NCBI GenBank assembly: GCA_907163375.1
Contig: CAJQUW010013633.1
Coordinates: 23,501-87,500 of the forward strand
Source of the DNA: Prostheceraeus crozeri
Taxonomy: Eukaryota > Platyhelminthes > Polycladida > Euryleptidae
Direction of reading: 5' to 3'
DNA: 64,000 bases
The notes beneath the pieces are model-generated. The model had not been told where the DNA came from. It saw nothing but the letters and a program-made list of their open reading frames with translations, and did no database searches. The stretch's first letter is position 1, and every line of letters starts with the position of its first letter. Made by a program: the position numbers and the translations under genes. This document shows positions 11,840-23,838 of the stretch, in pieces.

Positions 11840-12866
11840 CAGGTTTTGGAATTCAAGAAGGACTGCCTAGAAATCATCAGTGACAATCTGATTTCAATAG
11901 AGACATAATGCGTTGGTTATCGACAATCTGATTTCATGAGTGACGAAGGTTTTCAACTCGGACATTGTGATGTTTTGTAGAAATGAAGCATGTTCATGAG
12001 TGGCATTAGGATTTCAACAGAAATATAAGCCAGATGGATGCATTGTTATCGAATGCTGAGATAACCACAATGTCAAGAAGTCGAATTGCAGAACAAGACA
12101 AGCGTCGGATAATTGAGGCCTTCACAAATGGAGATGACTATGTTCAAACAGCTACACTTCTTGGTATCGGCAGAACAACAGCCTGGGGAATCATCCGGCG
12201 ATTCCAGCTGACTGGACTGGTGGTTCGTCCACGTGGTGGAGCAAGAAACACGAAAGTTGACAATGAGATGATTGCTCCAACTCATTTCAGAAAACAACCA
12301 CCTATATTCCATCTATGCTGCAACTTCAAGATGTAACAACTCATCAGTAAAAGTGCATGTAAGCATATAAGAAATAATATATAGACATGCGGGTAGCAAG
12401 GTGTTCTTCTATTGCGCTGCATTTTAATTAGTCAGGTTCATCAATTCTGAAATACATGAATTGTTGGGATATCAGCTGGGGATGCTGTATGCACTGCAAA
12501 GGCGCTTTCTTGTGGCTACCTTTCAAGCAAAAAAATAGACTTCATTCAAAATAGATCGTACGTTTAATTCTGTATTGACAATGCTGAATTGAGTGGTAGG
12601 ATTCCTAACTTGCTACAAATTTGCATTTGAATGTCAATTAACCAATTCAAATGCTGCTGTCATTACTGTTTTCGCAAGATCTTTGATGAATTACCAGATG
12701 TCACTCTTGATGTGACCCATTTCTCAATGAAAATATCTATGTCATCAATTGAATTCTCGATGTCTTCATTTGAAGTCCCTGTGTCACTAATGAAATCCGC
12801 TGTCACTATTGAAATCACTAGTTCACGTTAGTTGTTTTACATGTCACTGATGAAGTCTAAAACCTG
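11840..12866 (+). mobile_element. TA-flanked Tc1/IS630-type element, internally deleted
   Basis: The ends are inverted: TA|CAGGTTTTGGA... at 11,838-11,850 and ...TCTAAAACCTG|TA at 12,856-12,868, giving a TA target duplication. Both ends carry several degenerate subterminal repeats: GATTTCAT-AGTGAC-like motifs on the left (11,870-12,020) and their reverse complements, GTCACT-ATGAAATC, on the right (12,690-12,855). Between them lies the start of a transposase gene (12,034-12,336). At 1,027 bp the element is too short for a complete transposase, so it is a non-autonomous internal-deletion derivative. Confidence 0.8.
12034..12336 (+). pseudogene. Transposase N-terminus (HTH) of a Tc1/IS630-type element
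   Basis: From the second Met (12,070) the protein begins MSRSRIAEQDKRRIIEAF. It continues with a helix-turn-helix (GIGRTTAWGIIRRF, about residues 35-50) and a GRPR-like basic linker (RPRGGARNTKVDNEMIA). This is the standard DNA-binding half of one IS630/Tc1 lineage common in invertebrates. The catalytic DDE half is absent; the last ~20 codons are unrelated sequence read through the deletion junction. It could still bind the element's ends but cannot catalyse. Confidence 0.75.
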
Positions 12867-12869
12867 TAT

Positions 12870-14714
12870 AACTGAGTAAGGAGGCCCAGAAAGCTTACTG
12901 AAAGAATTAAGACAAATCTGCATATGAAACTGAGCACGCACAGCACGTGAAATGATAAAAATTCTGCAATAGCTTTGTCGGTGCTCGCTGAGTTGCATTG
13001 CAGCGCAGAGGTTAGGTTGTCGCGATGATGCCATGATTAAGTGCTGAAACCAATAGATTAAACATTTTTGAAAATATAATTTAGTGTACCCTATAAGCGG
13101 GGTGGAGCTGAGATTTCCTACCTATGAGGAGTAATGGGGTCTGAGCTCAACCTAAAAAATAACTGCATCAACCTTTAAACCTAAAAAATAATTATATGTA
13201 CATGTTCGCATATACTTTTAATAGCAACATTTTCTCGAAACTTCCCCCGATATGAATGAGCAATCTTTACATTATAAATGTATAATCGCATCTGTAAATA
13301 TGACTTTACATAGGTCTACATGTGCACCCAGCCATTCCATTCACATTAACAAGTCCTTTTTTGATGAACTTATTCCTTTTCACATTTTACACATGACGAG
13401 CTATGATGCGAGCATGTTTTGGTGCACGAAGGCGGTGTACAACCCATCTTTCTCTAGCATCGAAACTCATGGGAGACATGAAGTTCGGAATGATGCTTAC
13501 CGCACTACTATGATTGCTGCATCAATGTTTAAGAAACAAATTGTAAATGTCAACAATCTTTCACTTGGAACTAGGCTAGAATAGAAGTTAAAATAATTGA
13601 CGCATTAAAGAATGGACTCCCACAACCTGGAAAATTCCACTAACAGACCCATATTAATGATATGATACATTCTACATTTTCCTACTAACTGAAAATAAAC
13701 GCTGAATAAAAAATACAGGCATCAGTGAAGAACATTTCATTAATTGTGTATAAGTTTGTGGCTCGGATGACGATTTATCTGCATTTGAATTATCAATTCT
13801 TTACAATAGGGTATAGTGCACTGATGATGGCAAACAAGCCAGAAACGTTTGTGTTTCTCGTAATGATCGAAGTCACATCTTATTCTCAACTCTTTAATTT
13901 TGATCACGTGATGTTTAGATTAAAAATACAGTCTGTAAGTACATACCAAGTGGGAATCCTGCCACTAATAATTATTCCTTTTTATTTTTTGGTATTCCGA
14001 TTGTCAGATCGATGAAAATCAACATGCGGTATTACACTACAGTCAAATTCAGCAAACGCATTTGCCTCGAGTCTCTAAAATGCATGTCATTGAAATAATT
14101 AACTACTTGTATTACTTGTATATCTGTCAAGTGAATGGCAAACATGGATAACGCAGACATTGCTAGGTTCACAAGGAGACGTTCATTGACTCATTGAAAA
14201 TGCACTTAGTATCATATCACACTATCTGCAAGTCCACCATCATTCTAAACATATTGCTTTTGCTCCACAGCAGCCGTAAAAAAAGTTGTATCGTCTAGAG
14301 TATATAATGTGAATATGACTTTCTATCTCATGTCATGGCCCATCTCAACTGGCTAGTCTTTGCATCTCAAAGTGCTAGTCTTTGCTAGACGGAAACGATC
14401 TATCACTTCGTTTACTCAATAAAAGAAAAATTGAGTATCGAAATGGGGCAATATCAACCATGTTCAAAGTGCACCACATTGCTGGGTTTTGGCTGCATTA
14501 AAACAAAAGTTCATATTTTCTGAAAATTTGCTTTTTCATTGAAACTTTGGGAAATCCTGCGAAAATAATGATGGAAAGCATAAACAATTGAAATTACCAC
14601 AGGAATCATGTTTATTTTCTTACAATGAACAATCTCTTATAGCATTAAGTTTCCACTATTTATAGTTTCGGAGAAAAGGCTTGTGGTTCTCTAAGTGTGT
14701 TCATCTAATTGTGT
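12870..14714. other. No recognised gene before the satellite
   Basis: Two longer plus-strand ORFs (13,252-13,584 and 13,725-14,015; 110 and 96 codons) have no recognisable motif. The second is hydrophobic and AT-rich, so it is likely chance. Nothing else is supported. Confidence 0.4.
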
Positions 14715-14829
14715 TCATCTCTAAGTGACATCGACAGCTTATTGTCCTATTATTATTATTGACACAGTGCTACCAACATTCATGTTGTATCGAGACAGCT
14801 TATCAGCATGTCATTCGACTACGTCACAC

Positions 14830-17800
14830 AGTAGATTGACAAAAAAAGGTCTGCATTAAGTCAATACAAGACACCAACACCCTTGATTCCCCGACCGCAC
14901 TCGCCTGACCTAGGAATCGAACCGAAGTCCGCGGTGGAGACGAGAGCGCACCTTCTTCACCAGGCCATGCTGACGGTTCAAAAGGAATGCGAGTGAAGGC
15001 AGAAGTCATCTCTACGTGACATCGACAGCATATTGTCCTATTATTATTGACAGAACGCTAACAGCGTTCATATTGTAGCGAGACAGCATATCAGCTTGTC
15101 ATACGACCACGTCACAGTGTAGATTGACAACAAAGGTCTGTCGTAGTTCATTGAATATCGAAAGAGAATGACAGCTATTAAGTCAATACAAGACACCAAC
15201 ACCCTTGATTCCCCAACCGCACTCGCCTGACCTAGGAATCGAAACGAAGTCCGCGGTGGAGACGAGCTCGCACCTTCTTCACCAGGCCACGCTGACGGTT
15301 CAAAAGGAATGCGAGTGAGGGCAGAAGTCATCTCTACGTGATATCGACAGCATATTGTCCTATTATTATTGACAGAACGCTAACAGCGTTCATATTGTAG
15401 CGAGACAGCATATCAGCATGTCATACGACCACGTCACAGTGTAGATTGACAACAAAGGTCTGTCGTAGTTCATTGAATATCGAAAGAGAATGACAGCTAT
15501 TAAGTCAATACAAGACACCAACACCCTTGATTCCCCGACCGCACTCGCCTGACCTAGGAATCGAACCGAAGTCCGCGGTGGAGACGAGCTCGCACCTTCT
15601 TCACCAGGCCACGCTGACGGTTCAAAAGGAATGCGAGTGAAGGCAGAAGTCATCTCTACGTGATATCGACAGCATATTGTCCTATTATTATTGACAGAAC
15701 GCTAACAGCGTTCATATTGTAGCGAGACAGCATATCAGCTTGTCATACGACCACGTCACAGTGTAGATTGACAACAAAGGTCTGTCGTAGTTCATTGAAT
15801 ATCGAAAGAGAATGACATCTATTAAGTCAATACAAGACACCAACACCCTTGATTCCCCGACCGCACTCGCCTGACCTAGGAATCGAACCGAAGTCCGCGG
15901 TGGAGACGAGCTCGCACCTTCTTCACCAGGCCACGCTGACGGTTCAAAAGGAATGCGAGTGAAGGCAGAAGTCATCTCTACGTGATATCGACAGCATATT
16001 GTCCTATTATTATTGACAGAACGCTAACAGCGTTCATATTGTAGCGAGACAGCATATCAGCTTGTCATACGACCACGTCACAGTGTAGATTGACAACAAA
16101 GGTCTGTCGTAGTTCATTGAATATCGAAAGAGAATGACAGCTATTAAGTCAATACAAGACACCAACACCCTTGATTCCCAGACCGCACTCGCCTGACCTA
16201 GGAATCGAACCGAAGTCCGCGGTGGAGACGAGCTCGCACCTTCTTCACCAGGCCACGCTGACGGTTCAAAAGGAATGCGAGTGAAGACAGAAGTCATCTC
16301 TAAGTGATATCGACAGCATATTGTCCTATTATTATTGACAGAACGCTAACAGCGTTCATATTGTAGCGAGACAGCATATCAGCATGTCATACGACCACGT
16401 CACAGTGTAGATTGACAACAAAGGTCTGTCGTAGTTCATTGAATATCGAAAGAGAATGACAGCTATTAAGTCAATACAAGACACCAACACCCTTGATTCC
16501 ACGACTGCGCTCGCCTGACCTAGGAATCGAAACGAAGTCCGCGGTGGAGACGAGCTCGCACCTTCTTCACCAGGCCACGCTGACGGTTCAAAAGGAATGC
16601 GAGTGAAGGCAGAAGTCATCTCTAAGTGATATCGACAGCATATTGTCCTATTATTATTGACAGAACGCTAACAGCGTTCATATTGTAGCGAGACAGCATA
16701 TCAGCATGTCATACGACCACGTCACAGTGTAGATTGACAACAAAGGTCTGTCGTAGTTCATTGAATATCGAAAAAGAATGACAGCTATTAAGTCAATACA
16801 AGACACCAACACCCTTGATTCCCAGACCGCACTCGCCTGACCTAGGAATCGAACCGAAGTCCGCGGTGGAGACGAGCTCGCACCTTCTTCACCAGGCCAC
16901 GCTGACGGTTCAAAAGGAATGCGAGTGAAGGCAGAAGTCATCTCTACGTGATATCGACAGCATATTGTCCTATTATTATTGACAGAACGCTAACAGCGTT
17001 CATATTGTAGCGAGACAGCATATCAGCATGTCATACGACCACGTCACAGTGTAGATTGACAACAAAGGTCTGTCGTAGTTCATTGAATATCGAAAGAGAA
17101 TGACAGCTATTAAGTCAATACAAGACACCAACACCCTTGATTCCCAGACCGCACTCGCCTGACCTAGGAATCGAACCGAAGTCCGCGGTGGAGACGAGCT
17201 CGCACCTTCTTCACCAGGCCACGCTGACGGTTCAAAAGGAATGCGAGTGAAGGCAGAAGTCATCTCTAAGTGATATCGACAGCATATTGTCCTATTATTA
17301 TTGACAGAACGCTAACAGCGTTCATATTGTAGCGAGACAGCATATCAGCATGTCATACGACCACGTCACAGTGTAGATTGACAACAAAGGTCTGTCGTAG
17401 TTCATTGAATATCGAAAAAGAATGACAGCTATTAAGTCAATACAAGACACCAACACCCTTGATTCCCAGACCGCACTCGCCTGACCTAGGAATCGAACCG
17501 AAGTCCGCGGTGGAGACGAGCTCGCACCTTCTTCACCAGGCAGGGCTGACGGTTCAAAAGGAATGCGAGTGAAGGCAGAAGTCATCTCTAAGTGATATCG
17601 ACAGCATATTGTCCTATTATTATTGACAGAACGCTAACAGCGTTCATATTGTAGCGAGACAGCATATCAGCATGTCATACGACCACGTCACAGTGTAGAT
17701 TGACAACAAAGGTCTGTCGTAGTTCATTAAATATCGAAAGAGAATGACAGCTATTAAGTCAATACAAGACACCAACACCCTTGATTCCACGACTGCACTC

Positions 17801-19330
17801 GCCTGACCTAGGAATCGAACCGAAGTCCGCGGTGGAGACGAGCTCGCACCTTCTTCACCAGGCCACGCTGACGGTTCAAAAGGAATGCGAGTGAAGGCAG
17901 AAGTCATCTCTAAGTGATATCGACAGCATATTGTCCTATTATTATTGACAGAACGCTAACAGCGTTCATATTGTAGCGAGACAGCATATCAGCATGTCAT
18001 ACGACCACGTCACAGTGTAGATTGACAACAAAGGTCTGTCGTAGTTCATTGAATATCGAAAAAGAATGACAGCTATTAAGTCAATACAAGACACCAACAC
18101 CCTTGATTCCCAGACCGCACTCGCCTGACCTAGGAATCGAACCGAAGTCCGCGGTGGAGACGAGCTCGCACCTTCTTCACCAGGCCACGCTGACGGTTCA
18201 AAAGGAATGCGAGTGAAGGCAGAAGTCATCTCTAAGTGATATCGACAGCATATTGTCCTATTATTATTGACAGAACGCTAACAGCGTTCATATTGTAGCG
18301 AGACAGCATATCAGCATGTCATACGACCACGTCACAGTGTAGATTGACAACAAAGGTCTGTCGTAGTTCATTGAATATCGAAAGAGAGTGACAGCTATTA
18401 AGTCAATACAAGACACCAACACCCTTGATTCCCCAACCGCACTCGCCTGACCTAGGAATCGAACCGAAGTCCGCGGTGGAGACGAGCTCGCACCTTCTTC
18501 ACCAGGCCACGCTGACGGTTCAAAAGGAATGCGAGTGAAGGCAGAAGTCATCTCTACGTGATATCGACAGCATATTGTCCTATTATTATTGACAGAACGC
18601 TAACAGCGTTCATATTGTAGCGAGACAGCATATCAGCATGTCATACGACCACGTCACAGTGTAGATTGACAACAAAGATCTGTCGTAGTTCATTGAATAT
18701 CGAAAGAGAGTGACAGCTATTAAGTCAATACAAGACACCAACACCCTTGATTCCCCAACCGCACTCGCCTGACCTAGGAATCGAACCGAAGTCCGCGGTG
18801 GAGACGAGCTCGCACCTTCTTCACCAGGCCACGCTGACGGTTCAAAAGGAATGCGAGTGAAGGCAGAAGTCATCTCTACGTGATATCGACAGCATATTGT
18901 CCTATTATTATTGACAGAACGCTAACAGCGTTCATATTGTAGCGAGACAGCATATCAGCATGTCATACGACCACGTCACAGTGTAGATTGACAACAAAGG
19001 TCTGTCGTAGTTCATTGAATATCGAAAGAGAATGACAGCTATTAAGTCAATACAAGACACCAACACCCTTGATTCCCCGACTGCACTCGCCTGACCTAGG
19101 AATCGAACCGAAGTCCGCGGTGGAGACGAGCTCGCACCTTCTTCACCAGGCCACGCTGACGGTTCAAAAGGAATGCGAGTGAAGGCAGAAGTCATCTCTA
19201 AGTGATATCGACAGCATATTGTCCTATTATTATTGACAGAACGCTAACAGCGTTCATATTGTAGCGAGACAGCATATCAGCATGTTATACGACTACGTCA
19301 CAGTGTAGATTGACAACAAAGGTCTGTCGT
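14830..19330. repeat. First copy of a 14-unit higher-order block
   Basis: The order of diagnostic variants in units starting at 15,068, 15,390, 15,712 ... is repeated 4,508 bp (14 x 322) later. Examples are the MTSV-type unit at 16,034/20,542, the CATCTATT variant at 15,712/20,220, and the GTGACAG pair at 18,288 and 18,610/22,796 and 23,118. I noticed about eight to ten base differences over 4.5 kb, so the duplication is recent. Confidence 0.85.
15557..15618 (-). promoter_or_regulatory. tRNA-like Pol III promoter, representative of every satellite unit
   Basis: On the minus strand the A-box-like TGGCCTGGTGA (15,611-15,601) is followed 44 nt later by a perfect B box GGTTCGATTCC (15,567-15,557). 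That is exactly the A-to-B distance in a real tRNA gene. The flanking bases do not form a 7-bp acceptor stem and the T stem is imperfect, so this is a tRNA-derived SINE head and not a functional tRNA. The nearest T-run downstream on the minus strand is TTTT just before the next unit's A box (around 15,302-15,305), predicting a transcript of about 315 nt. Eight units carry a one-base change in the B box. Confidence 0.8.
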
Positions 19331-19337
19331 AGTTCAT

Positions 19338-22300
19338 TGAATATCGAAAGAGAATGACAGCTATTAAGTCAATACAAGACACCAACACCCTTGATTCCCC
19401 GACCGCACTCGCCTGACCTAGGAATCGAACCGAAGTCCGCGGTGGAGACGAGAGCGCACCTTCTTCACCAGGCCACGCTGACGGTTCAAAAGGAATGCGA
19501 GTGAAGGCAGAAGTCATCTCTACGTGACATCGACAGCATATTGTCCTATTATTATTGACAGAACGCTAACAGCGTTCATATTGTAGCGAGACAGCATATC
19601 AGCATGTCATACGACCACGTCACAGTGTAGATTGACAACAAAGGTCTGTCGTAGTTCATTGAATATCGAAAGAGAATGACAGCTATTAAGTCAATACAAG
19701 ACACCAACACCCTTGATTCCCCGACTGCACTCGCCTGACCTAGGAATCGAAACGAAGTCCGCGGTGGAGACGAGCTCGCACCTTCTTCACCAGGCCACGC
19801 TGACGGTTCAAAAGGAATGCGAGTGAGGGCAGAAGTCATCTCTACGTGATATCGACAGCATATTGTCCTATTATTATTGACAGAACGCTAACAGCGTTCA
19901 TATTGTAGCGAGACAGCATATCAGAATGTCATACGACCACGTCACAGTGTAGATTGACAACAAAGGTCTGTCGTAGTTCATTGAATATCGAAAGAGAATG
20001 ACAGCTATTAAGTCAATACAAGACACCAACACCCTTGATTCCCCGACCGCACTCGCCTGACCTAGGAATCGAACCGAAGTCCGCGGTGGAGACGAGCTCG
20101 CACCTTCTTCACCACGCCACGCTGACGGTTCAAAAGGAATGCGAGTGAAGGCAGAAGTCATCTCTACGTGATATCGACAGCATATTGTCCTATTATTATT
20201 GACAGAACGCTAACAGCGTTCATATTGTAGCGAGACAGCATATCAGCTTGTCATACGACCACGTCACAGTGTAGATTGACAACAAAGGTCTGTCGTAGTT
20301 CATTGAATATCGAAAGAGAATGACATCTATTAAGTCAATACAAGACACCAACACCCTTGATTCCCCGACCGCACTCGCCTGACCTAGGAATCGAACCGAA
20401 GTCCGCGGTGGAGACGAGCTCGCACCTTCTTCACCAGGCCACGCTGACGGTTCAAAAGGAATGCGAGTGAAGGCAGAAGTCATCTCTACGTGATATCGAC
20501 AGCATATTGTCCTATTATTATTGACAGAACGCTAACAGCGTTCATATTGTAGCGAGACAGCATATCAGCTTGTCATACGACCACGTCACAGTGTAGATTG
20601 ACAACAAAGGTCTGTCGTAGTTCATTGAATATCGAAAGAGAATGACAGCTATTAAGTCAATACAAGACACCAACACCCTTGATTCCCAGACCGCACTCGC
20701 CTGACCTAGGAATCGAACCGAAGTCCGCGGTGGAGACGAGCTCGCACCTTCTTCACCAGGCCACGCTGACGGTTCAAAAGGAATGCGAGTGAAGACAGAA
20801 GTCATCTCTAAGTGATATCGACAGCATATTGTCCTATTATTATTGACAGAACGCTAACAGCGTTCATATTGTAGCGAGACAGCATATCAGCATGTCATAC
20901 GACCACGTCACAGTGTAGATTGACAACAAAGGTCTGTCGTAGTTCATTGAATATCGAAAGATAATGACAGCTATTAAGTCAATACAAGACACCAACACCC
21001 TTGATTCCACGACTGCGCTCGCCTGACCTAGGAATCGAAACGAAGTCCGCGGTGGAGACGAGCTCGCACCTTCTTCACCAGGCCACGCTGACGGTTCAAA
21101 AGGAATGCGAGTGAAGGCAGAAGTCATCTCTAAGTGATATCGACAGCATATTGTCCTATTATTATTGACAGAACGCTAACAGCGTTCATATTGTAGCGAG
21201 ACAGCATATCAGCATGTCATACGACCACGTCACAGTGTAGATTGACAACAAAGGTCTGTCGTAGTTCATTGAATATCGAAAGAGAATGACAGCTATTAAG
21301 TCAATACAAGACACCAACACCCTTGATTCCCAGACCGCACTCGCCTGACCTAGGAATCGAACCGAAGTCCGCGGTGGAGACGAGCTCGCACCTTCTTCAC
21401 CAGGCCACGCTGACGGTTCAAAAGGAATGCGAGTGAAGGCAGAAGTCATCTCTACGTGATATCGACAGCATATTGTCCTATTATTATTGACAGAACGCTA
21501 ACAGCGTTCATATTGTAGCGAGACAGCATATCAGCATGTCATACGACCACGTCACAGTGTAGATTGACAACAAAGGTCTGTCGTAGTTCATTGAATATCG
21601 AAAGAGAATGACAGCTATTAAGTCAATACAAGACACCAACACCCTTGATTCCCAGACCGCACTCGCCTGACCTAGGAATCGAACCGAAGTCCGCGGTGGA
21701 GACGAGCTCGCACCTTCTTCACCAGGCCACGCTGACGGTTCAAAAGGAATGCGAGTGAAGGCAGAAGTCATCTCTAAGTGATATCGACAGCATATTGTCC
21801 TATTATTATTGACAGAACGCTAACAGCGTTCATATTGTAGCGAGACAGCATATCAGCATGTCATACGACCACGTCACAGTGTAGATTGACAACAAAGGTC
21901 TGTCGTAGTTCATTGAATATCGAAAAAGAATGACAGCTATTAAGTCAATACAAGACACCAACACCCTTGATTCCCAGACCGCACTCGCCTGACCTAGGAA
22001 TCGAACCGAAGTCCGCGGTGGAGACGAGCTCGCACCTTCTTCACCAGGCCACGCTGACGGTTCAAAAGGAATGCGAGTGAAGGCAGAAGTCATCTCTAAG
22101 TGATATCGACAGCATATTGTCCTATTATTATTGACAGAACGCTAACAGCGTTCATATTGTAGCGAGACAGCATATCAGCATGTCATACGACCACGTCACA
22201 GTGTAGATTGACAACAAAGGTCTGTCGTAGTTCATTAAATATCGAAAGAGAATGACAGCTATTAAGTCAATACAAGACACCAACACCCTTGATTCCACGA

Positions 22301-23838
22301 CTGCACTCGCCTGACCTAGGAATCGAACCGAAGTCCGCGGTGGAGACGAGCTCGCACCTTCTTCACCAGGCCACGCTGACGGTTCAAAAGGAATGCGAGT
22401 GAAGGCAGAAGTCATCTCTAAGTGATATCGACAGCATATTGTCCTATTATTATTGACAGAACGCTAACAGCGTTCATATTGTAGCGAGACAGCATATCAG
22501 CATGTCATACGACCACGTCACAGTGTAGATTGACAACAAAGGTCTGTCGTAGTTCATTGAATATCGAAAAAGAATGACAGCTATTAAGTCAATACAAGAC
22601 ACCAACACCCTTGATTCCCAGACCGCACTCGCCTGACCTAGGAATCGAACCGAAGTCCGCGGTGGAGACGAGCTCGCACCTTCTTCACCAGGCCACGCTG
22701 ACGGTTCAAAAGGAATGCGAGTGAAGGCAGAAGTCATCTCTAAGTGATATCGACAGCATATTGTCCTATTATTATTGACAGAACGCTAACAGCGTTCATA
22801 TTGTAGCGAGACAGCATATCAGCATGTCATACGACCACGTCACAGTGTAGATTGACAACAAAGGTCTGTCGTAGTTCATTGAATATCGAAAGAGAGTGAC
22901 AGCTATTAAGTCAATACAAGACACCAACACCCTTGATTCCCCAACCGCACTCGCCTGACCTAGGAATCGAACCGAAGTCCGCGGTGGAGACGAGCTCGCA
23001 CCTTCTTCACCAGGCCACGCTGACGGTTCAAAAGGAATGCGAGTGAAGGCAGAAGTCATCTCTACGTGATATCGACAGCATATTGTCCTATTATTATTGA
23101 CAGAACGCTAACAGCGTTCATATTGTAGCGAGACAGCATATCAGCATGTCATACGACCACGTCACAGTGTAGATTGACAACAAAGATCTGTCGTAGTTCA
23201 TTGAATATCGAAAGAGAGTGACAGCTATTAAGTCAATACAAGACACCAACACCCTTGATTCCCCAACCGCACTCGCCTGACCTAGGAATCGAACCGAAGT
23301 CCGCGGTGGAGACGAGCTCGCACCTTCTTCACCAGGCCACGCTGACGGTTCAAAAGGAATGCGAGTGAAGGCAGAAGTCATCTCTACGTGATATCGACAG
23401 CATATTGTCCTATTATTATTGACAGAACGCTAACAGCGTTCATATTGTAGCGAGACAGCATATCAGCATGTCATACGACCACGTCACAGTGTAGATTGAC
23501 AACAAAGGTCTGTCGTAGTTCATTGAATATCGAAAGAGAATGACAGCTATTAAGTCAATACAAGACACCAACACCCTTGATTCCCCGACTGCACTCGCCT
23601 GACCTAGGAATCGAACCGAAGTCCGCGGTGGAGACGAGCTCGCACCTTCTTCACCAGGCCACGCTGACGGTTCAAAAGGAATGCGAGTGAAGGCAGAAGT
23701 CATCTCTAAGTGATATCGACAGCATATTGTCCTATTATTATTGACAGAACGCTAACAGCGTTCATATTGTAGCGAGACAGCATATCAGCATGTTATACGA
23801 CTACGTCACAGTGTAGATTGACAACAAAGGTCTGTCGT
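19338..23838. repeat. Second copy of the 14-unit higher-order block
   Basis: Matches the preceding block unit for unit at an offset of 4,508 bp. The junction unit (around 19,200-19,520) is a hybrid. Its left half carries GTTATACGACTAC, seen otherwise only at ~23,790. Its right half carries GAGAGCGCACC and TACGTGACATCG, seen otherwise only in the first unit (14,943 and 15,013). This is the expected footprint of an unequal crossover. Confidence 0.85.

Noticed and set aside
15540-15625. Functional tRNA gene in each satellite unit
   Set aside because: A and B boxes are present at the right distance, but no acceptor stem forms and the T stem is imperfect. It is a SINE-type relic.
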